From Brachionus plicatilis (taxonomy: Eukaryota > Rotifera > Eurotatoria > Ploima > Brachionidae), in NCBI GenBank assembly GCA_010279815.1, contig QEOQ01000658.1:401803-465802 (forward strand): DNA of 64,000 bases. The letters run 5' to 3'. Shown piece after piece: positions 1-10,939 of this stretch. The stretch's first letter is position 1. Each line of letters begins with the position of its first letter. The notes below the pieces were generated by a model that saw nothing but the letters and a program-made list of their open reading frames with translations, was not told the origin of the DNA and did not search any database. The position numbers and the translations under genes are program-made.

Positions 1-345
1 ATAATTGATCCCTCGGAGGAGATACGATTTAAACCAGAAAAAACACATTTTTTTCCTTTTTTTAGCGAACAAAAACCGCCACACCCTTTTTTTTTCTCTA
101 AATTAACGTAGCATGTAGAGAATTTTATGCTCTTTCAGAATATATATACTTTTTTAATATTTTTAAGTTTTATCTTAGAGATTTTGAGTCTTAAAGAACA
201 ACAACTTTTTAAAAGGTTTGCTATTTTTGGAACCCTGGGTGCAGAAAATTTTTTTTTTGCCCCCTTCAAAAAAATTTTTTTTCTGAGGTTTTTGAGGGCG
301 TAGATTACGAATTTTGAGTCAAAAATGTGAAATTCAGATAGCACT
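1..345 (+). repeat. Dispersed repeat family T, copy 1
   Basis: This stretch is similar to 18825-19085 (same strand); its part at about 213-365 is also found reversed at 12479-12620. Shared landmarks are a CTCTTTCAGAATATATA segment, an ACCCTGGGT core and a TAGCACTAAAGTTTTG segment. No open frame of note. The left edge may be cut by the window. The class of element is unknown. Confidence 0.6.
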
Positions 346-1454
346 AAAGTTTTGAATTTCGTGAACCTTACATCAGCTTTTATCGATATTTATTAAGCGA
401 GAGGTGTTTTATGTTATCATTGGAATTTAATATTTTTGGTATCTAAAATTTGAGAAAAAAAATGTTAAAAAAATTAAATGCCTAGAAAAAAAGGATTTTT
501 TTGTAATTATTCAAAAATAATGATTACCGTATTTCCTTGCGCAATATCCCACTGGGAACTTAAATGAGACATGATCTAATGTCTCTAGGAAATTATATGA
601 AACTAAGCAATTTTTGCAATAATAATAACCCCTGTACATTATATGAAACATTAAGTGACATTAAGTGAAACAAGGTAATTTTACTCTGAAATTTTGAATA
701 ACATTGAACTTTATGTTCAGGCGTGGTTGAAGCTCAGTCATTTGATTCAGTTAATCTTTTTTAATTAATCTCTTATAAAAGAATTTTATTTCTTTAGCCC
801 CATATAAACAGCTATATAATATTTAATAATCAAATAATAAATAAAAAAATATCCGTTTCATTTAATGTTCGAGGGTTATTAAAGTTTTAAAAAAGCAATA
901 ATTTCATATAATTATCTATAGGCTTTAAAGACATGTCCTGCTTAATATCCCAAGGATATTACGCGAGGAAATACGTTATATCACTTTTCTCCTAATTTTA
1001 AAAAATTAATTTTACTATTTTGTACCGGTTTTGTGAGATTCATTACAAAAGGACAGAACAAGATGATAAAAAATTGAATAACTTTTTTTCTTAATGTTCA
1101 AAATTAGTTAAGTGAAGGCAACATGGTGCAACATTCATAGTAGCATTTTTGTAATTCTGGTATAACTGCATATTAGGCAGAAATTAAATTTCAATATAAA
1201 ATAGGTTTTCTACATCATTAGCAGGCTTTGACAGCTTAAGCAATTATATTGTCAATCGTTTATCATGTCGCATTCACTGAACTAATTTTGAACTTATTCA
1301 AAAAAAGTCATTCAATTTTATCATTTTGTTCTGTTCTTTTGTACTGAATTTCAGGTATTTTGGTATTTTTTTTTATTTAAAAGAACAGAAACAAAAATTA
1401 AGAATGAAAAAACTTTTTTACTCTTTAATTTTTAATTTCTCTTTAATCTTTTAA
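346..1454. other. Gene-free AT-rich stretch
   Basis: No frame with coding character, RNA gene or bounded mobile element was recognised. Sequence is A/T homopolymer-rich with scattered short non-repeated segments. Confidence 0.5.
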
Positions 1455-1675
1455 TTTTAAATTTTTTACTCTGAGTCAAAAAATTTTTCTGCAAAATGTA
1501 CCCAAATTGAGTCTCTGCAAAAACTCTGCAAGTCTGCAAAGCACTAAATGTATTAGAAAATAATTAAAATTAAATTGCAGAGTTTTTGCAAACTTAATTT
1601 TAGGTACATTTTGTAGCACAATTTTTGGACTCAGAGTAAAAAGTCTTGTTCTTTGCTCCAAAATTCACAATGCCA
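1455..1675. mobile_element. Palindromic MITE, family L copy 1
   Basis: Inverted ends TTTTTACTCTGAGTC and GACTCAGAGTAAAAA enclose an imperfect palindrome with CTCTGCAAAAACTCTGCAAG on one arm and TTGCAGAGTTTTTGCAAAC on the other. The outer right end, ATTCACAATGCCAT, matches the ends of the copy at 40345-40628. Related copies lie at 28915-29105 and 53690-53870. No coding capacity; the target-site duplication is not resolved. Confidence 0.6.
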
Positions 1676-3252
1676 TCAATTTCAGTAATTTAAGTCTAAT
1701 CTTCTTGAAACAATGAAAGTCAAAATACTCAAATTAGTTAAAGTAAAAATAAAAAATTTTTGAGAAATAATAGTCTAAATTTTTATTGAAAAAATATCTA
1801 ATTAATTTAGCACTTTATACTGTACAAAAACGCAAATATACAAAAGTTCACAAATAAATAAATCAAAGCTTAACATTCAAGGAGGAATATCTTTTAAAGG
1901 TGCTAAAGATTTTGCTTTTAAAAGCTTAAAATTAAGTTTAAAGTATTTGTTTGAGTAAAATTTCGATCCTTTTTTTTTTATTAAAATCTATTTTGTCTGT
2001 ATTTTTTTTCTAAAAATTTCCATTAATTTAAATAATATTCAGTAAAAAAAATAATAAAATTAATTAAAAAATTTTACAAAAATGATAAAATCAATTATTT
2101 TTGAATAATTACTAAAAATTTGAAATCTTCTGATACCATTTTTTACCTTAATTATCAAAATTAGTTATTCTCAAATTTCGTAAAAATATATAAATTCAAA
2201 TGATCGTGTCAACACTGTAAGTTTCTTAATATGTGAGTTTAAAAATAAATTGGAGCCATGAATTTTTTTAATTTATCTTCTATTATTTGACTTTGACTTA
2301 TTTGACAAATTATGGCAAATTTGACGATAATAAAAAAAAATATTTTTTTTTATTTTATTTTCCTAAATTATTATTTTAATTAATAAAGAAATAAAGAAAA
2401 TTCAATCCGACATTGCCGACTTCTTCATTATCTCCAATTTTCTGTTTTATTTTTCAAATTGGGTGAACATTCATTTCAGAGATTTATTTTTTTAGAATAA
2501 TTAATTAATAGAAATTTTATCATAGGATTTTTTTCATCAATTGATAAACTGTGATAATTTTTAAGGAAAAATTAATTTAAAAAAAATTCTAAAGTCTTGT
2601 AAAAAAAAAACATAATAAAAACTTAAAATTATTTTTTTAATTTCAGGTGTTTTTTTTCGATTAATAAATTGTGTCATAAATCAGAAGGAGCTTCAGATCG
2701 GTATAGATAAACAAATTAAAATATAAAAAATCTCTCAAATTAATCGAAAATAATTTCCAATTTTGTCAAAAAAATTTATTTTAAAAAAATCTTTGAGTAT
2801 ATTTGTGTGAAATAATTTTGAGTAAAAATTTATTTTTTTTCAATTTTTCTACGAATTGATTCATCTTGATTAAAGAGATATAAATTAAAAAAAAATTGTA
2901 ATTGGTTAATTATTCTCATATTTTTAATCTAGCAATTTTTATTTTTTTGTTTTTTTTTCGCCAAACAATTTTTCTACTACCAATTAATGTTCAAAATTTA
3001 TTTGTCAAGAAAACAAACATAAAGCAAGAAAAGAACCGCTTTATTAGTAAGTGATGCGATAAGGTTTATTAATTTTTTGAATTTTCGATACATTTAAAAA
3101 ATAAATTTTTATTTTAATCACAAAATTAATGGTCCTAAATTGAAGCGTTTAAGCCTTTTTTTCTTCTTATTTTTCTAATTTTGATCAATATGCTTGAAAT
3201 TGATTGATTCCTCTCATTTTTGAAAAGCCGACTTGTATCAGAAGTCTAAATA
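1676..3252. other. Gene-free AT-rich stretch
   Basis: Long A/T runs and no coding-like frame. I see nothing that can be supported as a feature. Confidence 0.5.
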
Positions 3253-3435
3253 TCAGCACGCATCAGTTATGAAAAGGTAAATTTGTGTCCATTTTTTCAA
3301 AAAATTTACATCGGCCCCTTTTCCTCTAGATATAAAACTCGTATTGGAACTAAAATAATATTTTCTCATTTTCAATGTATCATTAGAAAAAGCGCTAAGA
3401 TTCAATGGTCTCCCGGCTGGTCCTTGATCAGCCAT
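3253..3435 (-). CDS. Possible small protein or first exon (60 aa)
   Basis: An open frame starting at an ATG in good context (GATATGG) encodes a peptide beginning MADQGPAGRPLNLSAF. Codon use is balanced and GC is higher than around it, unlike the lysine/phenylalanine-rich chance frames of this region. The first 50 codons look the most coding-like, so the frame may be a first exon, but no convincing donor was found and the frame ends at TAG after about 60 codons. No family recognised, no signal peptide or membrane segment. It could also be a fragment of a decayed gene. Confidence 0.3.
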   Translation of the reverse strand: MADQGPAGRPLNLSAFSNDTLKMRKYYFSSNTSFISRGKGADVNFLKKWTQIYLFITDAC

Positions 3436-3649
3436 ATCAAAAGTAATAAAAATGAACTAAAATTAAATAGGCCTTTTTAAAAATAATTAAAATTTAAACA
3501 AGAAAAAAAAATTAAGCGGCATGACTGTAAAACTCTCAATTAAGATCTAGTTTAAATTAATTAAAAAACAAAACTGCAATTGGTGCACGCTTTTGACATT
3601 AAACTCATCATCATGATTATTAAAGAATCATTTAAGTTTTTCAAACGAA

Positions 3650-3795
3650 ATTAATAATCTACTAGAGAAGCTTACTTTTGTATTCGCCTATAAAAGCATT
3701 TAATTACTTCGTTTAGAAAAGTATCAGCTTGATTAGTCTGTTTGAAATACCTTTTTTTCAGGTATTCTAATAATTATTTTTTTATTATTTATTTG
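3650..3795 (+). repeat. Duplicated 145 bp block, copy 1
   Basis: Near-identical to 6179-6330. The best conserved 56 bp run from AGCATTTAATTACTTCG to TTTGAAATACC with about four differences. This copy has TATAAAAG about 30 bp upstream of GTATCAGCTTGATTAGTC, whereas the other has TACAAAAG. After the core both continue with a T-run and TTTCAG followed by TATTCT. It may be a duplicated cis-element upstream of the bHLH gene or a short repeat. Confidence 0.7.
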
Positions 3796-6178
3796 TTTTT
3801 TTGTTCTTCGTATAAAAAGTAAAAAAAAAAACAAATAATTTTAATAGTAATTTTTAAATTTGATAAGATAGCGAACATAGGTAAAATTATTTAAAGATAA
3901 GATTGGAAATAATAATAAATTGAAAGCCAGAAGGAGCCTGGAAAAAAAATAAAAAATTTTAAGATTTTTTAGAACCAACTGTACAGAGATATTTAGCATT
4001 TTTTTTTCATTGAAATCTTTTTTTTTCTTAAGAACTTTGGAATGATTTTTCCAAAACTTTAAAATGAAAATTTCTAATTTTTTCTTCACAGTTTTGTTGT
4101 TCAGCTATCTATTTATAAAAAAAGTCTAAACGACTTGAGATTCATTAAATGTTAAAGAATTATTAAAAAAAAAATTTTGACTTTTTTTTCGAGAAAATGT
4201 AAAACATTATTTTATCTTTTTTTTTTCAAGGATATAAGGTAGTTCTGAGATCAAGTGAATGCATGATATTTTTAAATTATTAAAAATTTAAAAAATTATT
4301 AGTCTAATGTTTTTTAATGATTTTATTGACTTTTTGCTCTAAAATATTCCACTTAATATTAAGAACAGAACATTTATAAACAGAATAAAGAAATTTTAAT
4401 TTAAACTTAACAAGAAAAAATTGCCAACAAGACAAGCCTTTTAGTCAATGGAACTGAATTCTCTAAGAGATAACAAAGTTTGTGATCAATTTTACTAAAA
4501 CTTTTTTTTGTGAATTTGTATTCATCATTTATGATTTTTCTTCCATCTATTTTTATATCAATTTTTCTTTTCATGAGTTTGGATGTTTCCGCGGATCTCG
4601 CCTTGAATTTTTTTTTTTAAATAAAAATTAAATTGATGACATTTAAAATAAAAAATGACAATAAAAATTTTATTTGGTCTGTTTCATGGAATAATGCTTC
4701 AAAGAAATTACTCAGAGGAAGTTTCAAGTCAAATCGGTGCATATTATTTATCTGTTTATCTGTGACGATCTAAAGCTCTTTCGGATTAGAAAATAAATCA
4801 AAAATAAGTAAAGCTAAATATTTAGTAAAATTTAATAGAAATTAAAAATAATTATACATTAAAATTGATAAATTAAAATGAAATATTTTTAAGGAAAGGT
4901 TCAAATAGTAGGATAAAGAATCATAGTCTTTGGTTCATCTTTAATTGATTCGTTGTTGAAGTTTTTTTTTTCACAAAATAACGAGAAAAAAGAAAAAAAT
5001 TAGAAAATATAAATAAAGCTCAAAATGAGTAATAGTTATAAAGATTAAAAAATAAGCATTTCAAATTTGAATTTGTTTAAGAAATTACTCAAACCCTTAT
5101 TTTTACTTTTTAACATCGCCTCAAAGGCGTTCATTGAAATAAATAATAAATAAATAAAATAAATCGGTGCAGATTATCACGATCACAAATACTACTTATT
5201 TTTTATCTATGTTTATCAGATTTAAAAAAAAATCAAAAGAATAATTAAAGTCAACACTAGAAGATCCAATTTTTTTTAACCATTGAGACCAGAGAAGTCT
5301 AAAAAACTTTTTTTATAACATTAAATGAAAAAAATAATAATTTTTTTTTGGCTACTTTAATTATATATTTAAAATTTTATGTTATTATTAAAATAATTTT
5401 AATAATATAATTGGAACGCTTTAAAATTGCTGAATTCTAGGAAAAAATAAGTAAAATATAGAAAAAATTGCTCACTTAGACCCCATAAGTTTTTAAAACT
5501 TCTATTCATTTTAAATAAAAACAAAGGGTTTTAATGGCTGTTTTTTGTCTCTTATTTTACAATTCTATGTTATTATGAATATAAAAATAATTAACTAATT
5601 CAAATATTTTAATAATTACTGAATCCAAGGACAAAATTAGTGAAAAACATTTCAAAATTTTTTAAAAGTTTATAAAGCATCATTGGTTTTTATGTTAATA
5701 TTTTTTCAATGATCAAATCATTTTAGAAAATTGTTTTACTTTTTTTTTACTTTTAATTGTTTTAATTAAATTAGGCGGCAAAAAAATTCGATTATTTTTT
5801 GTTGGGTCTTTATTTAATTTAACTTTTAAAAGTGAACAAAAAGTCTTAGAGGCCTCTTGGGTCTTCTGGGGTTAAATATTAAGTAAAATTGAATACAAAT
5901 TAAAATAAAAGAGTATTCAAATAAAATATTTTATTTTATTTATTTAATTTTTTTCAATTTCTAAAGAACTAAAAACTCTATTTTATTTTTACCATTTTTT
6001 TTGCAATAATTGGGTTTAAACGAAGGCGTAAGCCATTCGGACGAACCTGGGTATCACCCCCTAATTATATTTAAAAAAAAAAAAAAAAAAATTTATTTGT
6101 TTGTTTGTACCGAGCTATTGCTCCTTAAGAATTAAAAAAAATAAAAAGATAAATAAAATATTATTAAAAAATGATTTA
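3796..6178. other. Gene-free AT-rich stretch with two small repeat tails
   Basis: No gene seen. At 5116-5165 a small hairpin (CGCC...GGCG) is followed by an AATAAATAA-type tail; a similar layout is seen at 30788-30850. At 6008-6060 a GC-richer segment resembles, in reverse, parts of 8645-8690. Both look like non-LTR element or SINE ends, without proof. Confidence 0.4.
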
Positions 6179-6330
6179 AATAATAATCTAGAAGAGCTTA
6201 ATTTTTAGCTCGTCTACAAAAGCATTTAATTGCCTCGTTTAGAAAAGTATCAGCTTGATTAGTCTATTTGAAATACCTTTTTTTTGTTGTAGTTGCTTTT
6301 TTTCTTTTCAGATATTCTTTTTTATTATTT
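6179..6330 (+). repeat. Duplicated 145 bp block, copy 2
   Basis: Second copy of the block at 3650-3795. It ends about 200 bp upstream of the bHLH start codon, so it lies in that gene's proximal upstream region. The core GTATCAGCTTGATTAGTC is identical in both copies. Confidence 0.7.
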
Positions 6331-6537
6331 GGCATCATATTTTTATTCGATGATTAATCGATATTTATTTCTATTTGCTAGAAAAAAAATTGTAGCTCTG
6401 CAGCCAATGAATTTTTGTTGTCTTCTATTTGTTTATTTACAATTGGATTGTTAGAATTTTAGACACACGTTTAAATAAAACCATTTTGATCTACACACTC
6501 CAAATTGACAAAAAATTTGCTATCAAACCTCACAAAA

Positions 6538-7326
6538 ATGTTCTTTGAAAGCAACATGATCAAATCGGAGCTTGTTGAATCATTCGAAGATCAATCTAAG
6601 CTGATGGGCCAGTGGCTAAACGATTTGGAGGCGTCACCATCTTCTTCCTGCTCCTTGCCGGACTCTCCTTTCAATTTCAACGCCGAACTCCTCCAGTCAA
6701 GCTACACAGACAATCAGTATCAAACGCAGCATCAGTACGAGTGGCAGTTTCAACAAAACCCATGCGAGTACGAAAGCTTTCCCACTCAATTTACAGACTA
6801 TGGCTCCAGCGCCGACTACTACAACCCCAGCTACTATCAAAGCTACAATCGTAGCGACTACTCTTACTACTATCCGACTAGCTGCCAAAACGTGGACACC
6901 GCGGCCCAATTCAGAAATTCAATTGAGCTCGACAACTCGAACATATCAGCTTCTTTTTCGTGTAGTCTCACAGAGACTGACGACGATGACTTGATTGAAC
7001 ACTTGGACAATGCCAAGAGGTTGATTATTTGCGGCGATCGGGGCCAGCCGAGGCAGACCCGCAAGCAGATGAGCAGTCAAATGGATGAGTGTGTGAGTGC
7101 AGAGTCGAATGCAAAGAGGAAACGAAAGCGCATTTTGAATCGGATGCAGAGAGCCGAAGCCACAATGCGCGAAAAGAGAAGAATGCTTAAACTGAACAAG
7201 GCTTTTGAAGAGTTGAGAAAAGTGTTGCCCATTTCGGAGTTTGCCAAAAATAAGCTGTCCAGATCCGAAACACTCAAGTCGGCCATCGAATACATTGAGC
7301 GCATGTCTCAACTTCTGTCCATATAG
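6538..7326 (+). CDS. bHLH transcription factor (myogenic/achaete-scute-like)
   Basis: Single-exon gene for a nuclear DNA-binding factor of 262 residues. The start is the first ATG in frame, in context CAAAAATG; the next in-frame ATG is six codons later. The basic helix-loop-helix domain lies at the extreme C-terminus (about residues 203-262). The basic region reads ATMREKRRMLK. It keeps the Ala-Thr pair and the lysine ten residues after the alanine that in MyoD-family factors define myogenic activity. Helix 2 (ETLKSAIEYIERMSQLL) is as close to achaete-scute as to MyoD. Residues about 60-125 are rich in Tyr, Gln, Asn and Ser, suggesting a low-complexity activation region; basic KRKRKR precedes the domain. 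The bHLH call is firm, the subfamily open. AATAAA follows at 7369-7374. Confidence 0.93.
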   Translation: MFFESNMIKSELVESFEDQSKLMGQWLNDLEASPSSSCSLPDSPFNFNAELLQSSYTDNQYQTQHQYEWQFQQNPCEYESFPTQFTDYGSSADYYNPSYYQSYNRSDYSYYYPTSCQNVDTAAQFRNSIELDNSNISASFSCSLTETDDDDLIEHLDNAKRLIICGDRGQPRQTRKQMSSQMDECVSAESNAKRKRKRILNRMQRAEATMREKRRMLKLNKAFEELRKVLPISEFAKNKLSRSETLKSAIEYIERMSQLLSI

Positions 7327-7368
7327 CATTGAATTTTTACTCTTTAATTTATTGTACATTTTATCACA

Positions 7369-7374
7369 AATAAA
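7369..7374 (+). terminator. Poly(A) signal of the bHLH gene
   Basis: AATAAA 43 bp after the stop codon; a second copy is at 7389-7394. Confidence 0.6.
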
Positions 7375-7534
7375 TATTTTATAGCCAAAATAAATTATTA
7401 AACTTTTTCGACTTTTACTTTTTTTATTTTCTACAGCATGACAGGTGAAGTAGTGGAACCTGTAACAAGCTGACAGTGCTGCAGCATCAAAAGCTTCTTC
7501 AATTTTTTTTTCCAGCGATATTCAAAACATATAT

Positions 7535-7605
7535 CATTTATTTATTTATTTATTTATTGTTAAAAATTAACCTCCATTGAAGGAGAAAGAGTAAAAAAAA
7601 AAAAA
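7535..7605 (+). repeat. TTAACCTCC hairpin with tetranucleotide repeat
   Basis: ATTT repeats precede TTAACCTCCATTGAAGGAG, a small hairpin, followed by an A-rich tail. The same hairpin consensus occurs reversed at 22003-22028, 35145-35172 and 62040-62062, next to A/T simple repeats. It looks like the 3' end of a retroposon family. Confidence 0.45.
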
Positions 7606-7639
7606 AACTATATATCATTCAACTTATCATTCTGTGACT

Positions 7640-7870
7640 CAAAAACGCATTCAAATTCTGAACTACTGATGACTTTAGAACACACTGCGTTTGTAAGACC
7701 GCATCTTGAATACTGTACAGCAGAAGTTCTCTGCAAAAGAAAGACATTGCTGGGCTAGAAAAAGTTCAACGTAGAGCTAACAAACAAGTGTCTCAGGAAT
7801 CTCAACTTAGATTAGCAAAAGCTAGAGGGTAGAAGGAGAAAAGGTGACGCAATTCAACTATTCAATTATT
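7640..7870 (+). pseudogene. LINE reverse-transcriptase 3' fragment
   Basis: The three frames carry in order FVRPHLEYCT, KKDIAGLEKVQRRANK and a RRRRGDAIQLFNYL segment, the typical C-terminal part of CR1/Jockey-like reverse transcriptases. Frameshifts and stops separate them, so the copy is dead. 5'-truncated, as is usual for LINEs. Confidence 0.75.
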
Positions 7871-8368
7871 TAAAATTTTAACTTCTCTTTCATCTCTTCC
7901 ATTTTTTTCTTTTTAATTTTTCATTTTTTACATCATCTAAGAGATCTTTTTTTTTTTTAATAAATAAATATACACTTTCTTCCATTAGTTAGAAATACAA
8001 TATTAGGAACTGTTCATTCAAAGATCAAGTCTACTTATCTTTAGTGTATATTTAAACTGTTTTAACAGTAGCTATATCAAAAAAAAATTTTATATACGAT
8101 TTAAAATAATTTTATTTTCTCTCAAATTTTAATGCAAATTTAGCAGACACTTTAAATATGAATAGCATAAAATAAAAAATAGAAAAATGATAAAAAATAA
8201 CTATTAAAATTGAGTTTGTCACTAGAAGGGATCTTTTGAAATGATAATTAGAATTGGAAAAAGAACAAAATTTAAGGTGAGTCTTCAATTTATAATTGAT
8301 TGGTAATCTTGTCAAAACGTCTTTAAAAGTGACTAAATTTTTTTTTTGATAGTTTATTTAATATATTT

Positions 8369-8410
8369 TTTAAATGGCTTTGAGTAATTAAACTCCTTTC
8401 ACCATTGTTA
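8369..8410 (+). repeat. Short dispersed repeat (GGCTCTGAG-type), copy 1
   Basis: AAATGGCTTTGAGTAATTAA followed by ACTCCTTTC and a CATTGTT end. Close copies at 40178-40216 and 50545-50590. Possibly the end of a retroposon. Confidence 0.45.
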
Positions 8411-8814
8411 GAAGAATTTTTAAATATTATTAGAGTTTAAATAATTTCAAAAAGAACAAATTACAAATACATTTTAGAAAAGTTACAAGCTTTGAACTAT
8501 CCACTAAAGGATCTTCTATTGCTTTTATTTTGCTTAAGCAATATCTTGCCATTGTTTTCATTTTTTTCTTAATTCTAATTTTTCCTCCACTTTTTCTATT
8601 TCTATTTATTTATATAAAATCAATTTAGGGAAATTTCCAGACAGTACCGACTGGCTACGCCTTCTTTTCAGTCCACATGTTGACTTTTTTGTTAAAATTT
8701 TAAATTTTTAATTAAAATTGGGAATTAAAAAATATTTTTTTTTAATTTGAAACGAGTCAAAATAATTTAAAAATTACTAATAAAATTTTTTTGTTATAAA
8801 TTTATATTTAAAAT

Positions 8815-9222
8815 AGCTGGCTTTTGTGTTTGGATGTTGAGTGGAAAATCGAATGGGGTTTTGGATTATTGGGGACCCTGGTTCGATATTGCAGTCTCAT
8901 AAATTTAAACACAGCTTTGGTTCACGCAAAAAATTCCATCTAACCAATGTTAAAGCAATCTATACTTACATCACATGCTCCAAAGTTTTATTTTCAGCTT
9001 AAAATTGATCCAGCGATACAAATTCAATACAAAGAAAAAATAGAAAAAAATGATCATTTAATTTTTGGTAAAAATACCAATCTTCAGTGCCGTATTAAAC
9101 TTAAAAAAGTTGATTTTAATTCTTTTTTACTTATCAAACACAACACCTATCTATATTATAGCTTGATTGAACCGATGGCTAAATCGAAAAGTGGAGAACA
9201 AAAATTCATTCAAGAATTATGA
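8815..9222 (+). CDS. Uncertain ORF (91 aa, 8947-9222) with a coding-like upstream piece
   Basis: The frame from the ATG at 8947 encodes 91 residues with mixed composition (a QLKIDPAIQIQYKEKI segment and KFIQEL end), less biased than chance frames here. Just upstream, about 8815-8902, a G-rich frame includes a VLDYWGPWFDIAVS segment ending in TAA. I recognise neither. They may be decayed exons of one gene or transposon remains. Low confidence that this is a functional gene. Confidence 0.25.
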
Positions 9223-10354
9223 ATTGCTTTGTCATCAAGAAATCAATATTAAAATTTTCGACATTCAAACTTTCAATTTTCAATAACATAAACTTAATTT
9301 TGTTAGAATTTGTTTCAAAATTTGAATTATTTAACTTGAATGATTTGTTGTTAAATTTTTTCAAATAATTTTGTAATTAAAAAAAAATAAATTTTTATTT
9401 ATCATCTTTATTTTGTAGTGAATTTTAATAAATGAAGTGTTATTCAGTTTTTTTAGACACGGGCACTAGTCTGTTGATTAACCTTAAAATTGAAAAAAAT
9501 AAATAAATATAAATAATATACAAAAAAATAATGTCAGAATTTGTTTGTTTTCACCATCTCTAATTTAATTTAATATTTGTTTATAAAGTTAATTTAATTA
9601 ATTTTAAGGTTTTAAAAATTCAAAATGCCAAATAAATTTGAGTTTTTTTAATTTGTCAAAAAGTTTATCAAATTTTGAATTAATTAAAATAAAATAGCTT
9701 TTATTAAATTAGCTTGTCTTTTTATGTTTATTAATTATTGATAAATTTCAATTGGAATATTTTTTTGACTTTGTCTCAAAATAAGGCTTTTGAAATTTTA
9801 ACCCAAATTGAAACAATTTAGTTTTTTCCAATTAAGTGGATAAAAAGTTAATGAAATTAAAATATTTGTAATATTTAACTCATATTTTATGACAATTAAA
9901 CAGCTAAAAGCAATAAAAATAATTACTAAGAGTCATATTCATCGTATTGCTCGTCAATATTGTTCCATTCTATTTAAGTGCTCATCATCTACTTAGTTAT
10001 TGTACGAAGCTGAATTTTTAAAGTTTCAAATTGCTTCGATTTGTAATTCAAGATATTTTAAGTGCACAAAAACATTTAAGCTAATCAGATAGAGCATACT
10101 TTTAGACCACACGACTTTCTTTAGGTGTAAAAATTCTCCTCAAGTGTGCCAAATTAATTTGTTCTTTGTTAAAGTCTTACTTTAAGAACTCATAAATTAC
10201 TGTCTTATTCAGTAACAGTTGGAAATTGTTGTTTACTGGTGTCATGCTTTTTAGTTTATTTTTCTTCTTTAACTTTTTTGACAGAATTTGGTTTTGAATT
10301 AATTTCTTTTTAATAGTCCATCAATCGATGCATATCGATTCCAATTTTACTCAA
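9223..10354. other. Gene-free AT-rich stretch
   Basis: No coding-like frame or bounded element recognised. Confidence 0.45.
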
Positions 10355-10562
10355 TGTTTACAACTATTAAATGCAAATATTGCACTAATCTCTAAGTCAT
10401 ATTTAGATAATTCCTCAAGCATATCCATAACACCTTGTTAAATATTATTAGCAACTAATGATCTATGCAACATAATCACATTTGGAACTATTCATTCTTG
10501 ATAATCATAAAAAAGTGCATAGAAAATACAATTTTGTTCACAGTCTGATTCAACATTAGGAA
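10355..10562 (-). pseudogene. Decayed coding fragment, unknown family
   Basis: Reading the minus strand gives NCIFYALFYDYQE, stop, IVPNVIMLHRSLVANNI, stop, then QGVMDMLEELSKYDLEISAI and more before a further stop. Two of the stops are TGA, where one change from TGG would explain them. It looks like a point-mutated relic of a real protein, probably of a mobile element. Family not recognised. Confidence 0.5.
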
Positions 10563-10670
10563 TGCACATATAAGATCAAGTTTTTAAAGAAATTTTAAAA
10601 TCATCTTTTTTTTGATAATAAAAAAATGAACTAAATTTTTATTATCTAATTTATTTTTAACATTCTTAAA

Positions 10671-10931
10671 CAGAGTTGTTTAAAAGTCAAAAGTCTCAAG
10701 TCAAGTCCAAGTCCAGACTTTTTTTTAATTTTCATTCAAAAGTCCAAGTACAGGCTTTAAAATTTTAAATACTGAAGAAGAAATTTAAGCTAAAATTGCA
10801 ACAAAATTCTGATATATGGCAAATCTATTGCATTAGACAACCCAAGAGTATATAAATTTTTTGAAATGAAGCCTGATCTAGCAAATTTAAAAAATAAATT
10901 CTGGGCTTGGACTTTTTTTTGGGACTTTCTG
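10671..10931 (+). mobile_element. hAT-type MITE (CAGAGTTG family), copy A
   Basis: The element starts CAGAGTTGTTTAAAAGTC and ends GGGACTTTCTG. It is flanked by an 8 bp target duplication, TTCTTAAA at 10663-10670 and TTCTTAAG at 10932-10939. Internally it has AAGTCAAGTCCAAGTCC repeats and a segment (CAACCCAAGAGTATATAAAT) that is the empty site of the insertion seen at 38090-39059. No coding capacity. Confidence 0.85.
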
Positions 10932-10939
10932 TTCTTAAG

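Noticed and set aside
3720..3770. Pol III small-RNA gene reading of the duplicated block (TATA-like motif, T-run end)
   Set aside because: The second copy lacks the TATA motif and no stable fold was found by eye; kept only as a duplicated block.
3841..4089. 82-codon minus frame rich in Lys, Phe and Leu
   Set aside because: Typical chance frame of AT-rich DNA, with no domain or upstream signals.
6612..7359. Alternative frames within the bHLH gene
   Set aside because: Overlap the bHLH exon in other phases and have biased, repetitive composition.
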